From: Elizabethkingia sp. YR214 | Lineage (GTDB): Bacteria > Bacteroidota > Bacteroidia > Flavobacteriales > Weeksellaceae | Assembly: GCF_003058195.1 (NCBI RefSeq) | Contig: NZ_QBUH01000002.1 | Span: forward strand, 372,001-436,000 | Direction: 5' to 3' | DNA length: 64,000 nucleotides | Shown here: piece after piece, positions 9,643-18,194 of the stretch | Layout of the letters: every line of letters begins with the position of its first letter | How positions within the stretch are numbered: the first letter of the stretch is position 1 | The notes under the pieces: model-generated | The model's database searches: none | The model's input: the letters and a program-made list of their open reading frames with translations, nothing else | Told to the model about the DNA's origin: nothing | Made by a program: the position numbers and the translations under genes

Positions 9643-10212
9643 TTAAGCATTTAAAAAGTTTTTAAGAATAGTTTCACCTTGTGGTGTAAGGATACTTTCG
9701 GGATGAAACTGTACAGCATGGACATTGTAATTTTTGTGCTGCAGAGCCATGATCATTCCTTTGTCGTCCACAGCCGTTATTTCCAACTCTTCAGGGAAAT
9801 TCTCATTAGCCACAGCCCAGCTGTGGTATCTTCCTGCTTCAAAGTTTTCAGGTAAATCTTTAAAGAGTAATGTATTGTCTTTTATAATCTGTACATCAGT
9901 AGCCACCCCATGGTATATTTCGGAAAGGTTAATAAGGCTTCCACCAAATGCTTCTGCAATAGCTTGCTGGCCAAGACATACACCAAAAATCTCTTTTTTT
10001 GGAGCATATTCTCTGATCAAATCCAGAAGAATTCCTGCTTCCGAAGGAATTCCAGGTCCCGGTGAAAGAATGATTTTGTCATACTGATCTACTTCAGCAA
10101 GTGTGATTTGATTATTTCTGATCACGTCTACAGAATGTCCGACTATTTTTTCAATGATCTGTACAAGGTTATATGTAAAACTATCGTAATTGTCAAAAAC
10201 TAATATCTTCAT
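9643..10212 (-). CDS. trpG: Anthranilate synthase component II (glutamine amidotransferase)
   Basis: 189 residues, a class I glutaminase. The nucleophile is in GVCLGQQ, and the His/Glu partners are in VQFHPES near the C-terminus. The start MKILVFDNYDSFTYNL is typical of TrpG/PabA. It supplies ammonia to TrpE. PabA and TrpG cannot be separated from sequence alone, but the position between trpE and trpD decides for trpG; it might also serve folate synthesis. Confidence 0.95.
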   Translation of the reverse strand: MKILVFDNYDSFTYNLVQIIEKIVGHSVDVIRNNQITLAEVDQYDKIILSPGPGIPSEAGILLDLIREYAPKKEIFGVCLGQQAIAEAFGGSLINLSEIYHGVATDVQIIKDNTLLFKDLPENFEAGRYHSWAVANENFPEELEITAVDDKGMIMALQHKNYNVHAVQFHPESILTPQGETILKNFLNA

Positions 10213-10231
10213 AATTGTTAATTCTCAATGG

Positions 10232-10561
10232 TTAATTGTTAATGTTATTTTTAGTGGTTTTAATAATGCTTGTTATCAACTTTATAATCTCAACAGCATC
10301 CTCATTCATACTTTCAAATTCTTGCACTGAAAGGTAATCAGTAGCCTGAAATAACTCCAACCAATAAATAGTTTCGTTAATTTCTTTTTGTGCATGTTCA
10401 CTTTCTCTTATCATTGCACCTACGCTGGTTCCGCTTCGTAATATTTGTTTGCTTAAAACAAACTCCTTCTTATCACTAGATAAATACTGGTAAAGCTTTA
10501 TGATCCGAACCGCAAAATCAAAACTTTTCTGTTTAACAATATTGTCTTCTTTCATAACCAT
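10232..10561 (-). CDS. Four-helix bundle protein (23S rRNA IVS-type), inserted in the trp operon
   Basis: 109 residues, all helical, with the family phrase LRSGTSVGAMIRESEHAQ in the middle (written in part: GTSVGAMIRE). Proteins of this four-helix bundle family (S23/IVP) are encoded in intervening sequences of 23S rRNA and as scattered ORFs in Bacteroidetes; no enzymatic role is known. It sits between trpE and trpG on the operon strand. The ATG lies 6 bp after the trpE stop, and a second in-frame ATG two codons later may be used instead. AT-rich sequences at its two ends are partly inverted copies (GGTTAATT near 10230 and AATTAACC near 10575), which suggests a mobile module. Confidence 0.85.
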   Translation of the reverse strand: MVMKEDNIVKQKSFDFAVRIIKLYQYLSSDKKEFVLSKQILRSGTSVGAMIRESEHAQKEINETIYWLELFQATDYLSVQEFESMNEDAVEIIKLITSIIKTTKNNINN

Positions 10562-10567
10562 TAACGA

Positions 10568-11995
10568 TTAATAATTAACCATTTTATTGGCTTTCTTTAA
10601 TGCAGATTTTAATGCATTTAATTTGTTTTTTACTTCCTGCACTTCACTTTGAGTATCGGATTTGGCAACAACCCCGGCTCCGGCCTGATAATAAAGTGTA
10701 TTATTCTTACTAAGGAATGTACGGATCATAATAGCCTGATTACAACTCCCGTCGAATCCTACAAATCCTATACAGCCACCATAGTAGCCTCTGGAAGTTT
10801 TTTCATATTTATCAATAAGTTCCATAGCCATATATTTTGGAGCACCGCTTAGTGTTCCCTGCGGGAAAGTTGTAGCAATCATTTCAAAAGGATTTGTTCC
10901 TACAGCAACATCTGCAGTAACTTCACTTACCATATGAATAACATGAGAGAAGAAGTGGATTTCTTTGAGCTTGGATACTGTTGTATTTTTACCCATTATG
11001 CTAAGGTCATTTCTTGCGAGGTCTACAAGCATAGTGTGTTCAGCATTTTCTTTTGGATCTTTTCTTAGCGCTTCTGCAGAAGCAAGATCAGTTTCTACGT
11101 TTCCTGTACGTTTAAATGTTCCGGCGATAGGATGGATAATTGCCTTCTGATCCTTGATAATCAACTGGCTTTCCGGACTGGAACCAAAGATTTTATAACT
11201 TCCGTAATCAAAATAAAAAAGATAAGGGGAAGGGTTGATATTTCGCAATGCTCTGTAGACATTGAATTCATCTCCTGAAAATTGTTGCTCGAATCTGCGG
11301 CTAAGTACCATCTGAAAAGTATCGCCTCTCATCGCATGCTTTTTGGCCATTTCTACTAATTCAGCCATTTCTTCATCAGTAAGGTTGGACTTTTCCTCAT
11401 CTTTTGTTTCAAAAGGGAATACAGGTGCATTTTTCTGATTGATAAAAGTTTCCAGAGTGGAAAAATCAGATTCCAGACCTTTGATTTTATTCTCGAAAAT
11501 TGTCATTTCGTCATTGAAATGATTGATGGCAACTACGTATTGATATAATCTGTAACGCATTAACGGAATATCGGTTTCCGGAGAAGCTGGTTTGAATTTT
11601 ACCGTATCGAAAAACTGAACAGCATCGTAGCTGGTGTATCCGTATAATCCCTGTGCCAGATTTGCCAAAGGATGTTCAGATTTTTCCGGAACAAAACAAT
11701 TCGAGAATTCCTGTAAAACCTGTGTGAGTTTTTCACTTCCCAGCTGGTGTTTTTCGGGTGCCTGATTAGGAAATTTAACTTCTATTTCTGTAAGGCTTTT
11801 AATCTCAATACCGGAAATTGCATTTACACAGATAAAAGAGTAGTTGTTGTTTGTATTTTGGTTTCCGGCACTCTCTAATAGAATAGTGTCGCGGTAACGG
11901 TCGCGAAGACGAAGATAGATTCCTATAGGCGTATACAGGTCACTCAGGTAATTTTTATGTTTGGTTGTAATGTTAATGTTCTGGTTAAAATTCAT
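10568..11995 (-). CDS. trpE: Anthranilate synthase component I
   Basis: 475 residues. An N-terminal regulatory domain carries LLESA, the tryptophan feedback-binding motif. The C-terminal chorismate-utilising domain carries PSPYLFY, HPIAGT, HTMLVDLARND, GTLSGAPK and a final RAGAG-like QAGAGVVA. It converts chorismate and ammonia to anthranilate. It is the first structural gene, beginning 23 bp after the attenuator U-tract, so it is controlled both by feedback and by attenuation. The last codons (MVNY) lie in the AT-rich repeat that borders the four-helix ORF. Confidence 0.97.
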   Translation of the reverse strand: MNFNQNINITTKHKNYLSDLYTPIGIYLRLRDRYRDTILLESAGNQNTNNNYSFICVNAISGIEIKSLTEIEVKFPNQAPEKHQLGSEKLTQVLQEFSNCFVPEKSEHPLANLAQGLYGYTSYDAVQFFDTVKFKPASPETDIPLMRYRLYQYVVAINHFNDEMTIFENKIKGLESDFSTLETFINQKNAPVFPFETKDEEKSNLTDEEMAELVEMAKKHAMRGDTFQMVLSRRFEQQFSGDEFNVYRALRNINPSPYLFYFDYGSYKIFGSSPESQLIIKDQKAIIHPIAGTFKRTGNVETDLASAEALRKDPKENAEHTMLVDLARNDLSIMGKNTTVSKLKEIHFFSHVIHMVSEVTADVAVGTNPFEMIATTFPQGTLSGAPKYMAMELIDKYEKTSRGYYGGCIGFVGFDGSCNQAIMIRTFLSKNNTLYYQAGAGVVAKSDTQSEVQEVKNKLNALKSALKKANKMVNY

Positions 11996-12018
11996 GGTTT
12001 AATATTGTAAGTATGGTT

Positions 12019-12053
12019 AAAAAAAAGACTTCGACACAATATGCCGAAGTCTT
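12019..12053 (-). terminator. trp attenuator: intrinsic terminator hairpin
   Basis: The stem arms AAGACTTCG (plus-strand 12025-12033) and CGAAGTCTT (12045-12053) pair perfectly over 9 bp around an 11-nt loop. On the minus strand they are followed by eight U residues (12019-12026). The hairpin sits between the leader peptide stop and the trpE start at 11995. Confidence 0.92.
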
Positions 12054-12117
12054 AAACTCTTTTCTAATATTATTTATCCTAATTATAATACATAGAGGAA
12101 GCGCCCAGATCCGACAT
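12041..12117 (-). promoter_or_regulatory. trp antiterminator pairing (segment 2 with segment 3)
   Basis: Leader RNA from 12117-12107 (AUGUCGGAUCU, codons 17-20 of the leader peptide) can pair with the 5' side of the terminator, 12041-12052 (AGACUUCGGCAU), giving about 11 pairs with one bulge and two G-U pairs. A ribosome stalled at the Trp codons would leave segment 2 free and so prevent the terminator. A competing stem forms between CCAAATC (12132-12126) and GATCTGG (12111-12105) with one mismatch. Pairing was worked out by eye. Confidence 0.75.
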
Positions 12118-12165
12118 AGATTTGGAAAGCCACCACCAGTTAGTATTATTAGTATTAAATTTCAT
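12079..12165 (-). CDS. trpL: trp operon leader peptide with three consecutive Trp codons
   Basis: A 28-residue ORF reads M-K-F-N-T-N-N-T-N, then W-W-W at codons 10-12, then 16 more residues to a TAG. Three adjacent UGG codons in so short a peptide, immediately ahead of a terminator and trpE, mark it as an attenuation sensor. Charged tRNA-Trp lets translation run to the stop and cover segment 2, so the terminator forms; scarcity stalls the ribosome over codons 10-12 and frees segment 2. No strong Shine-Dalgarno is seen, which is normal in this phylum. Confidence 0.9.
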   Translation of the reverse strand: MKFNTNNTNWWWLSKSMSDLGASSMYYN

Positions 12166-12209
12166 ATGTATTATCTATCTGCTTTGAAGCAGTTAATATT
12201 TTATCGGAG

Positions 12210-12217
12210 CAAATGTA
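12210..12217 (-). promoter_or_regulatory. trp operon promoter, -7 element
   Basis: TACATTTG on the minus strand matches the Bacteroidetes -7 consensus TAnnTTTG. Transcription would start about 6 bp downstream and give a 5' leader of roughly 40 nt before the leader peptide. A small hairpin (CTGCT/AGCAG, 12180-12193) falls in that leader. No clean -33 TTG is visible. Confidence 0.7.
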
Positions 12218-12248
12218 AATATTTTTTTGATATAAAAAATACTTTCTG

Positions 12249-12659
12249 TTATTTTTTTGAATAAAAATTTTTATAAAACTCCCAATTCTCATCTGTATCA
12301 TGTATGATATCCAGCTCTGTTTCTACATTAGCGGCCATATTGATAGCAACAATTGCACTATGTACATCAGAAGTGTATACGTACCACACTCTTCTGTTTT
12401 TACCAGTAAAAGATAGGGCTAAAATAGCTTTACCATCTTTTGCAAATTCTTTTTCAAATTTATGCTCAAGATTATCAAGTTTGCCCAGCATAGTTTCGTC
12501 CGGTAAATGTGTTGTTTCATTTCCTTTGAAGCGATAAGCAATTTCTAAACGTTGAGAATATTTTCCCGAAGCAATATGTTCATCGATGTTTTCTTTACCT
12601 CGAAGGAATACAACATTTCCTTCTTCATCGTGAAACCTGTAGTTAAACCAACTGCTCAT
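12249..12659 (-). CDS. DUF695-like hypothetical protein
   Basis: 136 residues, soluble and acidic, no signal peptide. The WYVYTSD segment after ALSFTGKNRR resembles the core of DUF695 proteins, whose function is unknown; the link is tentative. The C-terminal DTDENWEFYKNFY is aromatic-rich. The start overlaps the end of the upstream permease gene by 17 bp, so the two are translationally coupled. It ends 32 bp before the trp promoter element on the same strand, and no terminator between is obvious. Confidence 0.6.
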   Translation of the reverse strand: MSSWFNYRFHDEEGNVVFLRGKENIDEHIASGKYSQRLEIAYRFKGNETTHLPDETMLGKLDNLEHKFEKEFAKDGKAILALSFTGKNRRVWYVYTSDVHSAIVAINMAANVETELDIIHDTDENWEFYKNFYSKK

Positions 12660-14322
12660 ATTTTTTATTCAGTTTACTGTTTTTGTATCCGTAAGTAAAG
12701 TAGATTACCAATCCTATTGCTAACCAGATAAGGAACATCGTCCAGTTGGACAAACCTAGTTCTGTCATTAGATACAGATTGAATAAAATACCAAGTATAG
12801 GGATTAATGAAAATTTGTATTTAAGAGCAGCTATAGCAAGACCTGTCCATACAGCTATGAAAACAACAAGCAATGGCTTCTCTGTAATAGATTCTTTAAT
12901 TTGGGCAATACCAAATTTATTATACACGATAATACCTGTTGCGATCAATAAAATTCCTATCAGATATTTACCATTAATGTATGGGATCTTGAATTTAGCT
13001 GTTTTGCTGTAACCTTTGTAATCCAGATATAGGATTCCGGAACATACCATAATAAAAGCAAAGAACGTACCTACACTGGTTAAGTCTACCACAAACTGCA
13101 TATCCAGGAACATAGCCGGAAGTCCAACCAGAATACCGGTAATAATAGTAGAGTAGCTTGGTGTTTTGTATTTAGGGTGAATTTTCCCGAATTTCTTTCC
13201 TAAAAGGCCATCACGGCTCATTGTCATCCAGATTCTCGGCTGTCCGATTTGATATACAAGCAAAGCACTGGTAATTGCGATAACGGCACTTACAGAGATT
13301 ACACCTGCAATAAAATTCATCCCTACTTTTCCGAAGACAAAGGCTAATGGATCATCTACACGTAATTCTTTATAGTTTACCATTCCTGTAAGCACAAGAG
13401 AGATAATAATATATAAAACAGTACAAACTACCAATGAATAGATCATCGCTCTTGGCATATCCCGTTGCGGATTTTTACATTCTTCGGCAGTGGTGGATAT
13501 GGAGTCAAAACCAATAAAGGCAAAGAAAACAGCGGCTACACCTTTTAGAATTCCGCCTACACCATTTGGAGCAAAAGGCGACCAGTTTTCAGGCTTTACA
13601 AAGAAGGCCCCCGCAACTATAACTAGGGCAATAATACCTAATTTAAGGATTACAAGGCCATTACTTACATTTTTAGATTCTTTGATCCCTACAAATACCA
13701 ATGCAGTAATCAGTACAGTAATTAAACCTGCAGGTAGATCGAAAAGAATATGAAGATTTCCTATAACAGGAGCTGTTTCGTATGTTTTAGCTGCTGCAAT
13801 AATATTACTTGGCAGGTGTTCTCCGACTTTAGCATGCAAAACCTGTTCGTATGCACGTGATGCGGAACCTGCATCTATTGCCAGCCAATCGGGCCACTTT
13901 ATACCAAAGCCCTGAAGCATGGAGGTGAAATATTCGGACCAGGAAATAGCTACTACCATGTTCGATACAGCATATTCCAGAATAAGTGCCCAACCAATAA
14001 TCCAGGCAAAAATTTCGCCCAGAGAAGCATAAGCATAAGTGTAAGCACTTCCACTTACAGGAATCATAGATGAGAATTGTGCATAACACAGCGCTGTAAA
14101 AATACAAGCTACAGCAACCATTAGAAATAGTAAGCTTACTGCGGGACCACCGTCATAAGAAGCCCTACCTATGGTACTGAATATTCCGGCACCAATAATG
14201 GCTGCAATCCCGAAAAACGTTAAGTCCCTTACACTAAGGATTCTTTTTAAACCAGATGAATCTTCATTATCTTTTTTCGATGCTAAGTCGATTATATTTT
14301 TCCTTCTGAAAAGTTGCTTCAT
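12643..14322 (-). CDS. APC-superfamily amino-acid permease (cationic amino-acid transporter type)
   Basis: About 559 residues from the preferred start MKQLFRRK at 14322; an upstream in-frame ATG at 14349 would add nine residues. About 12-14 membrane helices run from residue 35 on. The signature of TM1 is GIAAIIGAGIFSTIG, the substrate-binding glycine motif of APC transporters, and FFAFIGFDSISTTAEE in TM6 is typical of the CAT/YfnA subfamily. The extra C-terminal helices also fit CAT-type. It probably imports an amino acid with protons. It lies next to the trp operon, but no sequence feature shows that tryptophan is the substrate. Confidence 0.88.
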   Translation of the reverse strand: MKQLFRRKNIIDLASKKDNEDSSGLKRILSVRDLTFFGIAAIIGAGIFSTIGRASYDGGPAVSLLFLMVAVACIFTALCYAQFSSMIPVSGSAYTYAYASLGEIFAWIIGWALILEYAVSNMVVAISWSEYFTSMLQGFGIKWPDWLAIDAGSASRAYEQVLHAKVGEHLPSNIIAAAKTYETAPVIGNLHILFDLPAGLITVLITALVFVGIKESKNVSNGLVILKLGIIALVIVAGAFFVKPENWSPFAPNGVGGILKGVAAVFFAFIGFDSISTTAEECKNPQRDMPRAMIYSLVVCTVLYIIISLVLTGMVNYKELRVDDPLAFVFGKVGMNFIAGVISVSAVIAITSALLVYQIGQPRIWMTMSRDGLLGKKFGKIHPKYKTPSYSTIITGILVGLPAMFLDMQFVVDLTSVGTFFAFIMVCSGILYLDYKGYSKTAKFKIPYINGKYLIGILLIATGIIVYNKFGIAQIKESITEKPLLVVFIAVWTGLAIAALKYKFSLIPILGILFNLYLMTELGLSNWTMFLIWLAIGLVIYFTYGYKNSKLNKKYEQLV

Positions 14323-14483
14323 ATGTTGGACTTTATAGTTGAGAAGCACAAAAGTAAAATAAAATATAATAAAGCTTTAATAAAAATTAACATAATGTTA
14401 ATTCCCGGAAAGAAAATATCTGGAAATCAGGGGTAGAAGAGAACGCATTATTTTAAATATAAATTAAGTCCGGAAAAGCCGAA

Positions 14484-14954
14484 TTAGATGCTTGCAATAA
14501 GCTTTCTGATAAGAGAAATTTGGCCTAAATGGTAATAACAATGTTCAATCATTCCTTCAATATTTCTAAGGTTAGTACCATACTTTTCATCTATAAAAGT
14601 TTCCTGTAATTGTTCATCAGAAATTTCTTCTACTTTAGCCGTAAACATTTCTGCATTTCTCAGAAAATCATCTGTAAGCGTCTGCCAGTCTGTTTCATTT
14701 TCTATAGGTGACAGATCAAAACTATACTGATCTTTTATTTCAAGTTTTCCTGTATTAAAAGTGTGCAAAACTCCTGAAATATAGTAGTTAAGATGAAAGG
14801 TAAGTGCTGCAATGGTATTTAGATTGCCAATCTTATAGATAGCCTGCTGCCAGGTAACCAGTTGTAGTTGTTCTTTATAATTGGTATTGGCTATCCAATG
14901 TCCGTTGAGTAGTACTTCACGTAATCGATTGGCAATGGCGGTACTTTGTTTCAT
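14484..14954 (-). CDS. DinB-like four-helix metal-binding protein
   Basis: 156 residues, all-alpha. The three histidines expected of DinB/YfiT-type proteins are visible: one in ALTFHLNYY (about 54) and two in EHCYYHLGQ (about 138 and 142), arranged to bind a divalent metal. Members include thiol transferases and stress proteins, but most have no known role. It is monocistronic, divergent from the TPR gene at 15170, with 215 bp between them. Confidence 0.75.
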   Translation of the reverse strand: MKQSTAIANRLREVLLNGHWIANTNYKEQLQLVTWQQAIYKIGNLNTIAALTFHLNYYISGVLHTFNTGKLEIKDQYSFDLSPIENETDWQTLTDDFLRNAEMFTAKVEEISDEQLQETFIDEKYGTNLRNIEGMIEHCYYHLGQISLIRKLIASI

Positions 14955-15169
14955 GATGCTGTATTTTATTACACTTAATTTCTATATGTAGCTAAAATTA
15001 CAAATTATTCAGGCTCAATTCTGTAAAGTTAATTTATGCTTTTTTTAACAACTACGGTTTATGGCAATCACTAAGTTTTTAGTACTTTTACCCGAAATAT
15101 ACCATTACTACAATAAATCTTATTGGTTTATCGTTGTAGAAAAAGACGTTTAACACCTACTTTTTATTA

Positions 15170-18139
15170 ATGAGTCCTAAAAACATTCTCATTTACGCCG
15201 GGCTTTTTGGTGCAGTAACTCCTGCATTTGCCCAACAATCGGCCTTCTTTAAGAATAGAGAAGAGTACAGAACATCCTTAGCAGAGAAGCTTTACCAGAA
15301 TAAAATTTATAAAGCAGCACAATATGAATTTGCACGCCAATATTTTTATCAGAACCCAGAGGGAGCCAAGAAAGAGGCATCCCTTTTCTATGATAATATT
15401 ATAGGAGTAATCCTGAATCAGAATCATTCTGAAGAAGGGTTGGAAGCTTTTACAAAAAAGTATCCGAAGAGTGCTTATTTTGCATTGGCGAATGGTCCTT
15501 TAGCAGATTATTATCTGGCAAAAAAGGATTTTCCAAAAGCTTTGGAAAGCCTGAAGAAAGTAAATCAGTATAACCTGAGCAAAGAGGAAAATACACAGTA
15601 TATCCTGAAGCTGGGTTATGCCAAATTTATGACAGGTGATACCAAAGGAGCTATTGAAGCATTGGATGAAGCTTATGCCAATGCTAATGAAGATGGGAAA
15701 AAGGATGTAGCTTATATGCTTGGGCATTTACAATATGCAGAAGGCAATACTGAAAAAGCATTCCAGTATTTCGATACTATAAAGGATAATCCTAAATATG
15801 CACAAACTATCCGACCTTACTATGTACAGTTATATTTCAATCAGAAGAATTATGACAAGGCAATAGAGGAGGGAAAATCATTACTGAATGAGAATATTTC
15901 CAAAGATTATACTGCAGAAGTAAACAAAATCATAGGAGAGTCTTACTTTATGAAAAAGGACTATGCTGCTGCATATCCTTATCTGAAAACTTACCTGAAC
16001 AGTAAAAGTGTTCCTTCAGAAAGTGATCTTTACGAAATGGGATTCGTAGCGGCACAGATGAAGCGTTATGATGAAGCGGTTAGCTATTACAATCAGCTAA
16101 TCAGTTCTCAGTCTGCTTTAGCACAAAATGCATACTACCAATTAGGAAATGCATATCTGGAAGTAGGAAAGAAACGTGAGGCATTATCGGCATTCCGTTC
16201 GGCATCACAAATGAATTATGATTCCAGAGTTCAACAATTGGCCTATGAGCAATATGCTAAATTAGGTTATGATATTGGTAACCCTTTTGAGTCCAATTCT
16301 CAGGTTATTCAGAATTATTTAGCTAAATATCCGAATGCAGGAAATTCTCAGGAGATGAAAAGTCTTTTGGTAAAATCTTATCTGTATTCCGGTAACTATA
16401 AAGAGACACTTTCTGCAATTAAAAAATTGGGAAGCCAATCTGCAGAAACTGGTAAAATTGAGCAGGAAGCTGCTTTCCTGTTAGGTACTGAAGAATTTAA
16501 TAAAGGAAACTTCACAGAAGCTGAAACGCTTTTTGAATATTCACTAAAGTACAATTACAACAAAGACTTCAACGCCCGTGCACAATACTGGATGGGACAG
16601 AGTCAATATCAAATGGGGGATTATGGTTCGGCAACAGAAACCTTGCAGAAACTATATAACTCTGGTGTAAACTTTGAAGAAAAACAACAGTTGTCATACG
16701 ATTTGGCTTATGCATACTTTAAGAACAAAAAGTTCGAGGATGCTCAGAAATACTTTAAGTTATACCTGCAAAATCCTAAAACTGAGTTTAAAAACGATGC
16801 AGAACTTCGTTTAGCCGATACGCATTATGCAAATAATGAGCTGAATGATGCTATTGCTATCTATGATCAAAATTCAGATGGTACAGATTATACTCAGTTC
16901 CAGAAAGCAATGTCTTTAGGATTTAAAGGGGATTCTGAAGCTAAAATTGCTGCTCTGAAGAAACTTATCTCCACTTATAAGAATAGTGAGTATACAGACG
17001 ATGCTCAGTATGAAATCGGTGTAGCTTATGCATCCGACGAAAGATATGCTGAAGCCAACGATTACTTCAATCAGGTTATTAAAACTTCTCCGGATAAGGA
17101 CCTAGTTGCAAATGCTTCTATCTACAGAGCACAGAACTATGCAGATCTGGGACAGGCAGACAAAGCTATTGCAGAATTTAAGAGCTTAGGAAATACTTAC
17201 AAAGGGACAGCCTACGCGGACAAGATAGTAGCTGCAGCTAAGACTGTATATCTTAAAAATGGAGATACAGCAGGCTACCAAAGTTTTGCTTCATCTCTTG
17301 GTGTTAAAATAAGCAGTGGCGAACTGGATGAGATTAACCTTTCTACAGCACAGAAGCTTTATGCCAATAAAGACTACAAAGGAGCTATTACTTATTATGA
17401 AAAATATCTGACACAGCGTCCGACAGGTGAAAAGCTATATCAGGCTCAGTACGAATTAGGAGAAAGCTATTACCAGACTAAGAATAACACAAAAGCAGTT
17501 GTTGTTCTTAATGAAGTAGCAAATACTCAAAACGAATATCAGGAAGATGCACAGGTAAGATTGGCTCAATTGTACATTGCACAAAACAATCCTGTGGAAG
17601 CGAAGAAATACCTTCAAAATCTTGTTAATTCATCCAATGCTGGTATCAAGAACTATGCTGTTACAGAAATGATGAAGATTGCTGTAGATGCAGAAGACTT
17701 TAGCCAGGCAGAAAAATATGCAGATCAGGTTTTAGCCAATACTAAAAATTCTCCTTCAGTAAAAGAGCAGGCTCAGATTATCAAAGCCAGAAGTTCTATG
17801 AAGCGCGGTAATGATTCTGAAGCTAAAAAAGCTTATACAGCTCTAGAAAAATCTGCTAACCCGGAGGTTGCCGCTGAAGCACTATATGCAAAAGCTTATT
17901 ATCAGAACAAAGGAAAAGCATTTAAGTCTTCTAACGAGACCATCTTTAAGCTTTCCAACAACTATGCTTCTGAAGAATATTGGGGAGCTAAATCCCTGGT
18001 ATTAATGGCTAAAAATTATCTTGCGTTAGGAGATAAGTATCAGGCATCCTATACAGTAGATCAGATTATTGCTAATTATAAAGATTTCCCGGATGTGCTA
18101 ACAGAAGCTAAACAGGTGAAATCTCAAATCAAAAAGTAA
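15170..18139 (+). CDS. Large periplasmic tetratricopeptide-repeat protein
   Basis: 989 residues. A signal peptide (about 1-21, ending TPAFAQ) is followed by some 20 TPR or TPR-like helical hairpins through to the C-terminus, with repeated A-x-Y-x-L-G and YxxA-x-x-Y-F-x-K phrases. Such proteins in Flavobacteriia scaffold envelope complexes. It is followed after 55 bp by an outer-membrane barrel gene on the same strand, so the two probably work together at the outer membrane. A promoter-like TACTTTTA lies at about 15081. No catalytic domain is seen. Confidence 0.85.
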   Translation: MSPKNILIYAGLFGAVTPAFAQQSAFFKNREEYRTSLAEKLYQNKIYKAAQYEFARQYFYQNPEGAKKEASLFYDNIIGVILNQNHSEEGLEAFTKKYPKSAYFALANGPLADYYLAKKDFPKALESLKKVNQYNLSKEENTQYILKLGYAKFMTGDTKGAIEALDEAYANANEDGKKDVAYMLGHLQYAEGNTEKAFQYFDTIKDNPKYAQTIRPYYVQLYFNQKNYDKAIEEGKSLLNENISKDYTAEVNKIIGESYFMKKDYAAAYPYLKTYLNSKSVPSESDLYEMGFVAAQMKRYDEAVSYYNQLISSQSALAQNAYYQLGNAYLEVGKKREALSAFRSASQMNYDSRVQQLAYEQYAKLGYDIGNPFESNSQVIQNYLAKYPNAGNSQEMKSLLVKSYLYSGNYKETLSAIKKLGSQSAETGKIEQEAAFLLGTEEFNKGNFTEAETLFEYSLKYNYNKDFNARAQYWMGQSQYQMGDYGSATETLQKLYNSGVNFEEKQQLSYDLAYAYFKNKKFEDAQKYFKLYLQNPKTEFKNDAELRLADTHYANNELNDAIAIYDQNSDGTDYTQFQKAMSLGFKGDSEAKIAALKKLISTYKNSEYTDDAQYEIGVAYASDERYAEANDYFNQVIKTSPDKDLVANASIYRAQNYADLGQADKAIAEFKSLGNTYKGTAYADKIVAAAKTVYLKNGDTAGYQSFASSLGVKISSGELDEINLSTAQKLYANKDYKGAITYYEKYLTQRPTGEKLYQAQYELGESYYQTKNNTKAVVVLNEVANTQNEYQEDAQVRLAQLYIAQNNPVEAKKYLQNLVNSSNAGIKNYAVTEMMKIAVDAEDFSQAEKYADQVLANTKNSPSVKEQAQIIKARSSMKRGNDSEAKKAYTALEKSANPEVAAEALYAKAYYQNKGKAFKSSNETIFKLSNNYASEEYWGAKSLVLMAKNYLALGDKYQASYTVDQIIANYKDFPDVLTEAKQVKSQIKK

Positions 18140-18194
18140 GTTTTTAAATTAATGCAGCGATGATCCGCTAAATGCGGAAAATAAAAATATACGA

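Noticed and set aside
9734-10087. 117-codon frame on the plus strand
   Set aside because: Antisense of trpG, whose catalytic motifs are intact.
12079-12217. Riboswitch or T-box upstream of trpE
   Set aside because: No T-box sequence or specifier structure is seen, whereas a short ORF with three Trp codons explains the leader fully.
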